Shown in pieces: positions 17,734 through 25,257 of a stretch of DNA of 64,000 nt. Location of the stretch: NCBI GenBank assembly GCA_038405435.1, contig JBBYHZ010000006.1; one strand, written 5' to 3'. Positions within the stretch are counted from its first letter, which is position 1. Every line of letters starts with the position of its first letter. The notes below the pieces were generated by a model. It did no database searches, was not told the DNA's origin, and saw only the letters and a list, made by a program, of their open reading frames with translations. This stretch comes from Dryocola clanedunensis_A. GTDB taxonomy: Bacteria > Pseudomonadota > Gammaproteobacteria > Enterobacterales > Enterobacteriaceae. Made by a program: the position numbers and the translations under genes.

Positions 17734-18304
17734 TACATCGTCCATTTTTTATAAGCGTTGGGTAAGTATGGATCAGATTACGGGCAACGGCGATTTGATG
17801 TAGTCCACAAAGGCCCGCAGTCCGCAGGTCATGTACTGGCGGTTAGTATTTGTAGGTTGGATAAGCGCCAGCGCCATCCGACATGCCAGCCCACGGCTTC
17901 GCTGTAATAAAGTTACAACCCGCAACTATCTCCCCCATGCAACCTGCACTGGATCACACTAAGAAAAATCCGGTTAAAATACTTTGTGATATGCATCACA
18001 AAGAAATAACAAACACGCAAAGATGAAATGTGATTTAAGTCACAAATATACCCCGGAAGCGGTTAAAAGATTATCACTGTATTATTTTTACACTGCCAAT
18101 ATGTGACGAATATCACTAACCTATGCCCACCTCACCCCGATTATTGGTGATCTGCATCACACTAATTCCCGTCCTCTGGACAGCTTAACGATTCAGTGCC
18201 AGATTCGCCTCACTAAGAGCATCTGGCTGGCTTGCGCCGCCACGTTAACTAAACAATAAACCTCGGGCTGTTCCCAGCGCGTAAACACAACAAGGGGTGT
18301 GCGT
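17734..18304. promoter_or_regulatory. mtl regulatory region with CRP site array
   Basis: No gene is present in these 571 bases. They contain a REP unit (17851-17884) and then at least four CRP sites with TGTGA-N6-TCACA spacing. Two are exact (17985-18000 and 18029-18044) and two have one change (TGTGA-N6-TCACT at 18102-18117; GGTGA-N6-TCACA at 18146-18161). A weak fifth half-site is near 17953. E. coli mtlA is known for a similar multi-site cAMP-CRP promoter, so strong catabolite control is expected. The MtlR site and exact -10/-35 could not be fixed. Confidence 0.85.
17851..17884. repeat. REP palindrome
   Basis: TGTAGGTTGGATAAGCGCCA paired with GCGCCATCCGACA, a single REP unit between yibF and the mtl promoter. 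Confidence 0.75.
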
Positions 18305-20224
18305 ATGTCATCCGATATCAAGATCAAGGTGCAAAGCTTTGGTCGTTTCCTCAGCAACATGGTAATGCCGAACATCGGCGCGTTTATTGCCTGGGGTATT
18401 ATCACAGCGTTATTTATTCCTACCGGCTGGCTGCCAAGCGAGACGCTGGCGAAGCTGGTAGGCCCAATGATCACCTATCTGCTGCCGCTGCTGATCGGCT
18501 ATACCGGTGGCCGCTTAATCGGCGGTGACCGCGGTGGCGTGGTCGGTGCTATCACAACCATGGGCGTTATCGTCGGTGCGGACATGCCGATGTTCCTCGG
18601 CGCGATGATTGCCGGTCCTCTGGGCGGCTGGGCGATTAAACACTTCGACGCCTGGGTCGACGGCAAGATCAAATCCGGCTTTGAAATGCTGGTGAACAAC
18701 TTCTCCGCCGGCATCATCGGGATGATCCTGGCGATTCTGGCGTTCATGGGTATCGGCCCTGCGGTTGAAGTGCTTTCCAAAGTGCTGGCAGCGGGCGTTA
18801 ACTTCATGGTTGTCCATGACATGCTGCCGCTGGCCTCTATCTTCGTAGAACCGGCGAAAATCCTCTTCCTGAACAACGCGATTAACCACGGTATCTTCTC
18901 GCCGCTGGGCATTCAGCAGTCCCACGAGCTGGGCAAATCAATCTTCTTCCTGATTGAAGCCAACCCGGGTCCGGGTATGGGCGTGCTGCTGGCGTACATG
19001 TTCTTCGGTCGCGGTAACGCTAAGCAGTCTGCGGGCGGCGCGGCAATCATCCACTTCCTGGGCGGTATCCACGAAATTTACTTCCCATACGTGCTGATGA
19101 ATCCACGTCTGATCCTGGCCGTTATCCTCGGCGGTATGACCGGCGTGTTCACCCTGACCCTGCTGAACGGCGGTCTGGTTTCTCCGGCCTCTCCGGGCTC
19201 TATCCTGGCGATTCTGGCGATGACGCCAAAAGGTGCGTACTTCGCTAACATCGCAGCGATCGTTGCGGCAACTGTCGTTTCCTTCATCGTCTCTGCCATC
19301 CTGCTGAAAACCAGCAAGGTGAAAGAAGAAGACGACATCGAAGCCGCGGCTCGCCGTATGGCTGAAATGAAAGCAGAATCCAAAGGTGGCGCAGCGCCGC
19401 TGGCGGTAGGCGCTGGCCTGTCCAACGACCTGAGCCACGTCCGTAAAATCATCGTTGCCTGCGACGCCGGTATGGGTTCAAGCGCAATGGGTGCAGGCGT
19501 GCTGCGTAAGAAAGTGAACGACGCGGGCCTGAAAAATATCTCCGTGACCAACTGTGCCATCAACAGCCTGCCGGACGACGTGGACCTGGTGATTACGCAC
19601 CGCGACCTGACCGAGCGCGCTATGCGCCAGGTGCCGCAGGCGCAGCACATCTCCCTGACCAACTTCCTGGACAGCAGCCTGTACGCCAACCTGACCGAAC
19701 GTCTGGTGGCTTCCCATAACCTGAGCGAGAAAGAAGTGAAGGTGATGAGCAGCCTGGAAGACAGCTTCGTGCCAAGCGAAGAAGGGCTGTTCCGCCTGGG
19801 CGCCGGCAACGTGTTCCTCGGCCTGACCGCCTCCAGCAAAGAAGAAGCCATTCGCTTTGCCGGTGAGCAGCTGGTGAACGGCGGCTACGTCCAGCCAGAG
19901 TATGTGGATGCGATGTTCGAGCGTGAAAAACTGACCCCGACTTATCTGGGCGAAGGCATCGCGGTTCCGCACGGCACCGTTGAAGCGAAGGACCGCGTGC
20001 TGAAAACCGGCGTCGTGTTCTGCCAGTACCCTGCGGGCGTTCACTTCGGCGAAGAGCCTGACGACATTGCCCGTCTGGTTATCGGTATCGCCGCGCGCAA
20101 CAACGAACACATCCAGGTGATCACCAGCCTGACCAACGCGCTGGATGATGAGTCGGTGATTGAGCGTCTGGCGCACACCACCAGCGTGCAGGAAGTCCTC
20201 GACCTGCTGGCCGGTAAGAAGTAA
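18305..20224 (+). CDS. mtlA: Mannitol PTS permease EIICBA
   Basis: This 639-residue protein imports D-mannitol and phosphorylates it to mannitol 1-phosphate. The order is EIIC membrane domain (about 1-340, with the substrate motif GGIHEIYFPYVLMNP), EIIB (about 380-470, active cysteine C386 in VACDAGMGSSAMG) and EIIA (about 495-639, active histidine H556 in AVPHGTVEAK). It is almost identical to E. coli MtlA (637). The ATG at 18305 follows AAGGGG; a GTG two codons earlier is less likely. It heads the mtlA-mtlD-mtlR operon behind the CRP array. Confidence 0.98.
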   Translation: MSSDIKIKVQSFGRFLSNMVMPNIGAFIAWGIITALFIPTGWLPSETLAKLVGPMITYLLPLLIGYTGGRLIGGDRGGVVGAITTMGVIVGADMPMFLGAMIAGPLGGWAIKHFDAWVDGKIKSGFEMLVNNFSAGIIGMILAILAFMGIGPAVEVLSKVLAAGVNFMVVHDMLPLASIFVEPAKILFLNNAINHGIFSPLGIQQSHELGKSIFFLIEANPGPGMGVLLAYMFFGRGNAKQSAGGAAIIHFLGGIHEIYFPYVLMNPRLILAVILGGMTGVFTLTLLNGGLVSPASPGSILAILAMTPKGAYFANIAAIVAATVVSFIVSAILLKTSKVKEEDDIEAAARRMAEMKAESKGGAAPLAVGAGLSNDLSHVRKIIVACDAGMGSSAMGAGVLRKKVNDAGLKNISVTNCAINSLPDDVDLVITHRDLTERAMRQVPQAQHISLTNFLDSSLYANLTERLVASHNLSEKEVKVMSSLEDSFVPSEEGLFRLGAGNVFLGLTASSKEEAIRFAGEQLVNGGYVQPEYVDAMFEREKLTPTYLGEGIAVPHGTVEAKDRVLKTGVVFCQYPAGVHFGEEPDDIARLVIGIAARNNEHIQVITSLTNALDDESVIERLAHTTSVQEVLDLLAGKK

Positions 20225-20225
20225 G

Positions 20226-20330
20226 GGCTTGCCCCTCACCCCGACCCTCTCCCCGGAGGGGCGAGGGGGAAAAGCAAACTCGGTAATATTCCCTCTCCCG
20301 TACGGGAGAGGGTTAGGGTGAGGGTCGTTA
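20226..20330. repeat. Long CCCTCACCC...GGGTGAGGG inverted repeat
   Basis: CCCCTCACCCCGACCCTCTC at the left is the inverse of GGGAGAGGGTTAGGGTGAGG at the right, with an inner hairpin CCCTCTCCCGTACGGGAGAGGG. This type of palindromic repeat is common in enterobacterial intergenic DNA. Here it lies between mtlA and mtlD, so it is probably transcribed and could act as a processing or attenuation structure like a REP. Confidence 0.7.
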
Positions 20331-20388
20331 AACAATGGCCTTTCACCCCAGCCCTCTCGGGTGATGCAAATTTAAGAAGGTGAAGCAC

Positions 20389-21537
20389 ATGAAAGCATTA
20401 CATTTTGGCGCAGGTAACATCGGACGCGGCTTTATCGGCAAACTGCTGGCGGACGCGGGCATTCAGCTGACTTTCGCTGACGTAAACCAGGTTGTGCTGG
20501 ACGCGCTGAACGCGCGCAACGGCTACCAGGTCCACGTGGTGGGTGAAAACGAGCAGGTCGATACCGTCTCCAACGTGAATGCCGTCAGCAGCATCGGTGA
20601 CGACGTCGTCAACCTGATCGCTGAAGTTGACCTGGTGACAACAGCCGTGGGTCCCGTGGTGCTGGAGCGCATCGCGCCAGCCGTGGCGAAAGGGCTGGTG
20701 CTGCGCCGTACCAACGGCAACGCCAAGCCGCTGAATATCATCGCCTGTGAAAACATGGTGCGCGGCACCTCCCAGCTAAAAGCCCACGTCATGAAAGCCC
20801 TGTCCGCGGACGACCAGGCCTGGGTTGAGCAGCACGTCGGCTTCGTGGATTCCGCCGTTGACCGCATCGTGCCGCCGTCCGCTTCCGCCACCAACGATCC
20901 GCTGGAAGTCACGGTAGAAACCTTCAGCGAGTGGATTGTCGATAAAACCCAGTTTAAAGGTGAGCTACCAGACATTCCTGGCATGGAACTTACTGATAAT
21001 CTTATGGCGTTTGTGGAGCGTAAGCTCTTCACGCTGAATACCGGGCATGCTATAACCGCCTACCTCGGCCAGCTGGCCGGTCACCAGACCATTCGCGATG
21101 CGATTCTGGATGAGAAAATCCGCGCCGTCGTGAAAGGGGCAATGGATGAAAGCGGTGCGGTGCTGATTAAGCGCTACGGCTTCGACGCCGACAAGCACGC
21201 AGCCTACATCCAGAAAATCCTTGGCCGTTTCGAAAACCCGTATCTGAAAGATGATGTGGAGCGCGTGGGCCGTCAGCCGCTGCGTAAATTAAGCGCGGGC
21301 GACCGTCTGATCAAACCGCTGCTGGGCACGCTTGAATACGGCCTGCCGCACGCGAACCTGATTGAAGGGATTGCGGCAGCCATGCACTACCGCAGCGAAG
21401 AAGATCCGCAGGCCCAGGAGCTGGTGGCGCTGCTGGCAGAAAATGGCCCGCAGGCGACCCTTGCGCAGGTATCCGGTCTGGATGCAGGCAGCGACGTCGT
21501 GGCGCAGGCGGTGAAGGCTTATAACGCTAAGGCGTAA
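20389..21537 (+). CDS. mtlD: Mannitol-1-phosphate 5-dehydrogenase
   Basis: It oxidises mannitol 1-phosphate to fructose 6-phosphate with NAD+. At 382 residues it has the E. coli length. The Rossmann loop FGAGNIGRGFIG is at the N-terminus, and the catalytic segment with the family lysine is in FVERKLFTLNTGHAITAY. The start at 20389 follows AAGGTG; an ATG three codons upstream is rejected because the E. coli protein begins with MKALHFGAG. It is the second gene of the mannitol operon. Confidence 0.97.
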   Translation: MKALHFGAGNIGRGFIGKLLADAGIQLTFADVNQVVLDALNARNGYQVHVVGENEQVDTVSNVNAVSSIGDDVVNLIAEVDLVTTAVGPVVLERIAPAVAKGLVLRRTNGNAKPLNIIACENMVRGTSQLKAHVMKALSADDQAWVEQHVGFVDSAVDRIVPPSASATNDPLEVTVETFSEWIVDKTQFKGELPDIPGMELTDNLMAFVERKLFTLNTGHAITAYLGQLAGHQTIRDAILDEKIRAVVKGAMDESGAVLIKRYGFDADKHAAYIQKILGRFENPYLKDDVERVGRQPLRKLSAGDRLIKPLLGTLEYGLPHANLIEGIAAAMHYRSEEDPQAQELVALLAENGPQATLAQVSGLDAGSDVVAQAVKAYNAKA

Positions 21538-21582
21538 TGGAGAACGGGCGCGGCCAGCCGCGCCCAATACTAAAATTCAGTG

Positions 21583-22125
21583 ATGCAGGCAAAGATGGAA
21601 GAAACACAGGCCTTTGAAAACCGAGTGCTTGAGCGTCTGAATGCCGGCAAAACCGTCAGAAGCCTGCTGATTGCCGCCGTCGAGCTTCTCACCGAGGCGG
21701 TCAATATCCTGGTGCTTCAGGTATTTCGTAAAGACGACTATGCGGTGAAGTACGCCGTGGAGCCGCTGCTGGACGGCGATGGCCCGCTGGGCGATCTCTC
21801 CGTGCGCATGAAGCTTATCTACGGGCTGGGGGTGATGAACCGCGCCGAGTACGAAGACTGCGAGCTGCTGATGGCGCTGCGCGAAGAGCTGAACCACGAC
21901 GGCAACGACTACAATTTCACCGACGACGAAATTCTCGGCCCGTTTGGCGAACTGCACTGCGTTGCGGCGCTTCCCCCTGCACCGACGTTCATCGACGGCG
22001 ACGATCCCGAGCTGCAGGCCATGCAGCGCCAGCGCTACCAGCAGATCGTCCGCTCGACCATGGTGCTCTCCCTGACCGAGCTGATCTCCCGGATCAGCTT
22101 GAAAAAAGCCTTCCAGAAGAAATAA
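21583..22125 (+). CDS. mtlR: Mannitol operon repressor MtlR
   Basis: A 180-residue helical protein very like E. coli MtlR (ENRVLERLNAGKTVRS, AVELLTEAVNILVLQVFRKDDYAVKYAVEPLLDGDGPLGDLS). MtlR proteins lower mtl operon expression, probably by acting with another DNA-binding factor because they lack a classic helix-turn-helix. I use the ATG at 21583; a GTG one codon earlier is possible and the ribosome site is weak. A GGGCGCGGC/GCCGCGCCC hairpin between mtlD and mtlR (21546-21565) may lower mtlR output. Confidence 0.93.
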   Translation: MQAKMEETQAFENRVLERLNAGKTVRSLLIAAVELLTEAVNILVLQVFRKDDYAVKYAVEPLLDGDGPLGDLSVRMKLIYGLGVMNRAEYEDCELLMALREELNHDGNDYNFTDDEILGPFGELHCVAALPPAPTFIDGDDPELQAMQRQRYQQIVRSTMVLSLTELISRISLKKAFQKK

Positions 22126-22203
22126 TCCTCCCAGTCCCTTTTCGCCCTCAAAGCGCTAATGGTGTATCCTTGCCAGCAAGCAACTTATTCACGGTTAATT
22201 AAA

Positions 22204-22566
22204 ATGAAAGAAATCGAAAAAGCAGAAATTAAACGCCTTAGCGACCGTCTGGACCTGATCCGCCACGAGATGCCGGAGCTGCATCTGATCAACGATGCGG
22301 AAAAGTACGCCGAGATGGAAAAAGAGAAGGCGAAGCTGGAAATTGAAATCGTGCGTCTGCAGGCGGTGCGTAACCAGAAGCTGAGCAAAGAAGCCCAGAA
22401 GCTGATGGCGATGCCGTACAAGCGCCCGATTACCAAAAAAGAGCAGGCGGACATGGGCAAGCTGAAAAAAGCCGTGCGCGGACTGGTTATCGTTCACCCG
22501 ATGACGGCGCTGGGCCGCGAAATGGATCTTGAAGAGATGACCGGTTTTTCAAAGACCGACTTCTGA
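22204..22566 (+). CDS. yibL: Ribosome-associated protein YibL
   Basis: A 120-residue protein of the E. coli YibL length. It is mostly a charged helical hairpin (KRLSDRLDLIRHEM..EKYAEMEKEKAKLEIEIVRLQ, likely coiled coil), then a basic tail with ITKKEQADMGKLKKAVRGLV and HPMTALGREM. YibL has been found with ribosomes in E. coli; its role is unknown. The ATG at 22204 matches the family start; the frame is open further upstream without support. It follows mtlR as in E. coli. Confidence 0.93.
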   Translation: MKEIEKAEIKRLSDRLDLIRHEMPELHLINDAEKYAEMEKEKAKLEIEIVRLQAVRNQKLSKEAQKLMAMPYKRPITKKEQADMGKLKKAVRGLVIVHPMTALGREMDLEEMTGFSKTDF

Positions 22567-22588
22567 TCCAGCCCCAGCAAATACCGAA

Positions 22589-22623
22589 GGGATGAACCGC
22601 ACGGGTTCATCCCTTTATTTTTT
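22589..22623 (+). terminator. yibL terminator
   Basis: Ten-base stem GGGATGAACC/GGTTCATCCC followed by TTTATTTTTT. A near copy of this terminator occurs at 23455-23496. Confidence 0.9.
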
Positions 22624-22782
22624 CTATAAATTTTCTTTTTGCGAGCCCACTCGAGTACTTCTTTTCCTCTCGTTTTCAAACGCTTCACCTCACCCTATCT
22701 TCTGTGAACTTTTCAACGAATCGATGTTGCGTGTGACGAAACATTGATGCTATTGTTCCTCTTGAGGGAACGGGATTACGGG

Positions 22783-23061
22783 ATGATCAGAAGTTTTAAG
22801 CATAAGGGACTAAGAAAGCTGTTTCTTGAGCATCAGTCGCAGGGGTTACCCTGGGAGCATGTGCCTCGCCTGCATACTCGACTTGCCGTGATTGATGCAG
22901 CTGAAAAGATAGCTGATATCGATATGCCTGGGTATCGGCTGCATGCTCTGAAGGGAGATCGAGAAAATCTCTGGTCCGTCACCGTTTCCGGGAACTGGCG
23001 TATCACCTTTGAGTTTTACGAAGGAGATGCCTGGATCTTAAATTACGAGGACTATCACTAA
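22783..23061 (+). CDS. HigB-type toxin
   Basis: A 92-residue RelE-superfamily protein: FKHKGLRKLFLEH, RLAVIDAAEKIADIDMPGYRLHALKGDRENLWSVTVSGNWRITFEF and a C-terminal NYEDYH are the HigB/RelE pattern (GxRLHxLKG..WSvxVsgNWRitF). Such toxins cut mRNA on the ribosome. The ATG at 22783 follows ACGGG. The toxin comes first, as in higBA operons, and its TAA overlaps the antitoxin ATG by one base. It lies in the islet between yibL and ghrB that also carries duplicated sequences. Confidence 0.88.
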   Translation: MIRSFKHKGLRKLFLEHQSQGLPWEHVPRLHTRLAVIDAAEKIADIDMPGYRLHALKGDRENLWSVTVSGNWRITFEFYEGDAWILNYEDYH

Positions 23062-23345
23062 TGAAAATGAAAAATCCCCCGCATCCCGGAGTCATTATTC
23101 AGGAAGCGCTTGATGAACTTAACGTCAGCCTGCGTGAGTTTGCCCGAGCGATGGATATTGCCCCTTCGACAGCCAGCCGTTTATTAACGCAGAAAGCCGC
23201 TTTAACGCCTGAAATGGCGGTGAAGCTGGCCGTCGTCATCGGCAGTTCCGCTGAGGTATGGATGAAGCTGCAAAATGCGTTCAGTCTTGCAGAGGCACAG
23301 AAATCAGTTGATGTGTCAAAGCTGCATAAACTTGTTATGGCTTAA
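23061..23345 (+). CDS. HigA-type XRE antitoxin
   Basis: A 94-residue XRE helix-turn-helix protein with the HigA start HPGVIIQEALDELNVSLREFARAMDIAPSTASRLLTQKAALTPEMAVKLA and a WMKLQNAFSLAEAQ tail. It should bind HigB and repress the operon. It overlaps the toxin stop codon (TAATG), so the two are translationally coupled. The gene ends just before a half REP unit and a copied piece of ghrB. Confidence 0.9.
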   Translation: MKMKNPPHPGVIIQEALDELNVSLREFARAMDIAPSTASRLLTQKAALTPEMAVKLAVVIGSSAEVWMKLQNAFSLAEAQKSVDVSKLHKLVMA

Positions 23346-23350
23346 GGTTG

Positions 23351-23370
23351 TAGGGTAGGGCGGATAAGCG
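23351..23370. repeat. Half REP unit at an islet junction
   Basis: TAGGGCGGATAAGCG, one arm of a REP, runs straight into the copied ghrB piece. A full REP unit sits next to intact ghrB at 25219, so REP sequence may have been part of the copied allele or the site of recombination. Confidence 0.5.
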
Positions 23371-23455
23371 CTCTTCCGCCTCTTTGTGATGACGGCGGGC
23401 ATTGTACAGATTCGGCATGCTGAAGCCGAAGTGCGCGCGCTGGGCCAGCGCCAGG
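23369..23455 (-). pseudogene. Internal fragment of a second ghrB allele
   Basis: These 87 bases match 25676-25762 inside intact ghrB in the same orientation with only two differences. They have no start or stop and are joined directly to a copied terminator on the right. It is not a gene; it marks a past recombination with a related ghrB region. Confidence 0.88.
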
Positions 23456-23496
23456 AATACCGAAGGGATGAACTGCTCGGGTTCATCCTTTTTTAT
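23455..23496. terminator. Copied yibL-type terminator, now between higA and the EamA gene
   Basis: ATACCGAAGGGATGAAC..GGGTTCATCC TTTTTT repeats the yibL terminator (22581-22620) with a few changes in the loop. The stem has A-runs on one side and T-runs on the other, so it may stop transcription from both the higBA side and the convergent EamA gene, whose last codons lie inside it. Confidence 0.75.
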
Positions 23497-24403
23497 CGGC
23501 TATCGCAATCGCTGTTTTAACCTGGCGTACCGAACAGCATGCGATCCCGGCTATGATAAGCACCAGCGAAACGATGTGGTAGAAATGTAATTTGTCTCCA
23601 AGTAAAAGAATACTCAGTAGCCCCCCTGACAGCGGAATCAAATGTGTGAAGATCTCACTGCGTGTCGTGCCGATCATCGAAACACCTTTGTTCCAGAAGA
23701 CGTAGGACAGCCATGAGGGAAAGATAACCAGATAGAGCGCACCCAGTGCCGGTAGCAGTGACGGCGTTGACACGAAGACTGAGTGATTGCCCGATAAGGT
23801 CACGTACAGGAGATAAATCGGGATCAGAATTATTGTGCCAAGCAATGAGCTGAATCCGACAAAAGCAGTGTTTGTAATCCGTCGGTCCTTCAGGCGTAGC
23901 AGCGCACAGTAAAAGGCCCAGCTAAGCGCCGAGATAATGGTCAGGATATCGCCAATCCCGAAGCGTGAAAAACCGCCACCCTCCCCGACATTAGAAATAG
24001 CCAGATAAATTACCCCTGCCGTGCTGATGAATACGCCAGCCATGTTTCTCGCAGAGATTTTTTCCCGGAAGAACAGTGCGTTTATCAGCAGTACAATACA
24101 AGGCGTGCTTGAGATATAAATAGCGGCATTGAGGGCGCTGGTGTATTGCAACCCGACATACAGACTCAATGGAAAAGAAACCTGTCCAAGAAATGCATAC
24201 AGCGCGTTCATTCCAGTATGCTCAACCAGAAACCCCCACTCTTTTTTAACTGATTTCCAGTACAGACAAAACATCAGCAACGTCGTGAGGCCCCAGCGGA
24301 TAAGGCTCAGCGCATAAGGATTGATGTATTGAACCAGAATATGACCGGCAACATAGTTACCTCCCCAGAAAATAGCTGCCAGCGCTAACAATAAATAAGC
24401 CAT
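23483..24403 (-). CDS. EamA-family (DMT) transporter
   Basis: This 306-residue membrane protein has about ten hydrophobic helices in two EamA repeats. The N-terminal LALAAIFWGGNYVAG and the second-repeat ISALSWAFYCALL are typical of the RhaT/EamA drug-metabolite group. Such proteins usually export amino acids or metabolites; the substrate is unknown. The start at 24403 follows GAGGGAAG; 52 extra codons upstream look non-coding. The gene is visibly richer in A+T than the flanking backbone and lies between two copied ghrB pieces, so it was probably acquired. Its C-terminus runs into the copied terminator. Confidence 0.85.
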   Translation of the reverse strand: MAYLLLALAAIFWGGNYVAGHILVQYINPYALSLIRWGLTTLLMFCLYWKSVKKEWGFLVEHTGMNALYAFLGQVSFPLSLYVGLQYTSALNAAIYISSTPCIVLLINALFFREKISARNMAGVFISTAGVIYLAISNVGEGGGFSRFGIGDILTIISALSWAFYCALLRLKDRRITNTAFVGFSSLLGTIILIPIYLLYVTLSGNHSVFVSTPSLLPALGALYLVIFPSWLSYVFWNKGVSMIGTTRSEIFTHLIPLSGGLLSILLLGDKLHFYHIVSLVLIIAGIACCSVRQVKTAIAIADKKG

Positions 24404-24625
24404 AATCTTCCCTCTTTTCGACCTGGCCTCATTTATCAGTGAACCTGTAGCTGTCCTGCACAAAAGGGGACTGCACATATTGGTTATTAAACATAATTTA
24501 ATCCTCCACTTGTCAGTGAAAGTTTTATTTATCCTACAAATTGTGTGGGCTTTATGCATCGTATGCTAATTCTCTTACAGAATGTCCATTCTGTGAGCTG
24601 CCCCTATTTTTCTGAACGGCTCTGA

Positions 24626-24756
24626 TTAGAGCAACTGTGGGTTCACGAAGTTCTCTTTCACTTCGCCCGTCAGCGCCGTAATCAGGTTATCCACCGCGCA
24701 GGCCGCCATGGTGTAGCGCGTTTCGTGCGTTGCGGAGCCGATGTGCGGCAGGGCGA
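24626..24756 (-). pseudogene. Copied 3-prime end of ghrB
   Basis: Bases 24635-24756 match 25270-25391, the end of intact ghrB, with four differences in 122. They encode the GhrB C-terminus LPHIGSATHETRYTMAACAVDNLI. The reading frame continues upstream into unrelated sequence, so the predicted 95-residue chimera is not a real gene. Confidence 0.88.
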
Positions 24757-24842
24757 GGATTCTCTCTTTCTCTTTTTCGTACCTCCCGCCTTGCTTTACT
24801 CTTCCCTGATAAGTTCGCTCACGCGCTTTGATTAGTTTAAAG

Positions 24843-24868
24843 AGGTACAAATCGTTCGATTTATACCT
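24843..24868. promoter_or_regulatory. Probable operator of the broken Phd/ParE-type module
   Basis: AGGTACAAATCG-tt-CGATTTATACCT is a near-perfect 12-base inverted repeat (one mismatch) 25 bases before the antitoxin start. This is the expected place for the Phd/YefM-type autoregulatory site. With the antitoxin gone, this site should no longer be bound by its own product. Confidence 0.6.
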
Positions 24869-24893
24869 TTTCAACCGATATGAGGGCTCAGCC

Positions 24894-24929
24894 ATGATCA
24901 CTTTTACCGCCAACCAGGCGAAAACCCAT
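24894..24929 (+). pseudogene. Phd/YefM-type antitoxin, only 12 codons left
   Basis: The frame starts MITFTANQAKTH, the typical first residues of Phd/YefM antitoxins (xTFTANEAKTHFG). It then runs into out-of-frame toxin sequence. Almost the whole antitoxin gene, normally 70-90 codons, is missing through a deletion that ends at the start of the toxin gene. The operator upstream is still present. Confidence 0.75.
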
Positions 24930-25215
24930 GACGGAAGATGCGCTACAGGATTTGCGCGAGCTAAAAGGATTTTCTCTGAAGCAGTTTGGGGGGCTGGTGA
25001 CGCGGGAATATCTGGCGGCCATGCGTATTACAATGCAGCATCTGGCGAACATGCCTGACATTGGCGCTGACGAGTCGGAGCTTCTGCTTACTGGCTTGAA
25101 GAGCTTTCCCTATATGAGCCACATGCTTTACTACCAAAAAATCGAATCGGGGATCGTGATTATTGGCATCCTTCACCAGAGCCGGTTACCTGTAGCGCTT
25201 ACGAAGCGTCGATAA
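24928..25215 (+). CDS. Orphan ParE-type toxin, start altered by deletion
   Basis: A 95-residue ParE-type frame: LQDLRELKGFSLKQFG, EYLAAMRITMQHLANMPDIGADESELL, SFPYMSHMLYYQKIESGIVIIGILHQSRLP. The last part (S-x-H-x-x-Y-Y and GILHxSxxP) is the usual end of ParE toxins. Only a few residues seem missing at the N-terminus, where the frame now begins inside the leftover antitoxin start. No ribosome site precedes the ATG, so translation may be low. If made, it would have no partner here. It may be inactive, silent, or held in check by an antitoxin elsewhere. Confidence 0.65.
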   Translation: MTEDALQDLRELKGFSLKQFGGLVTREYLAAMRITMQHLANMPDIGADESELLLTGLKSFPYMSHMLYYQKIESGIVIIGILHQSRLPVALTKRR

Positions 25216-25218
25216 ATT

Positions 25219-25252
25219 CGTAGGGCGGATAAGCGCAGGCGCCATCCGCCGC
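25219..25252. repeat. REP palindrome
   Basis: CGTAGGGCGGATAAGCGCAG paired with GCGCCATCCGCCG, next to the 3-prime end of ghrB. Confidence 0.75.
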
Positions 25253-25257
25253 AACTA

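Noticed and set aside
23402..23590. Small plus-strand frame starting in the ghrB scar
   Set aside because: It is made of ghrB antisense, a terminator and EamA antisense.
24757..24913. Chimeric minus-strand frame joining unknown sequence to the GhrB end
   Set aside because: The upstream half crosses the inverted operator of the TA module, which explains its similarity to the opposite-strand translation. It is not a gene.
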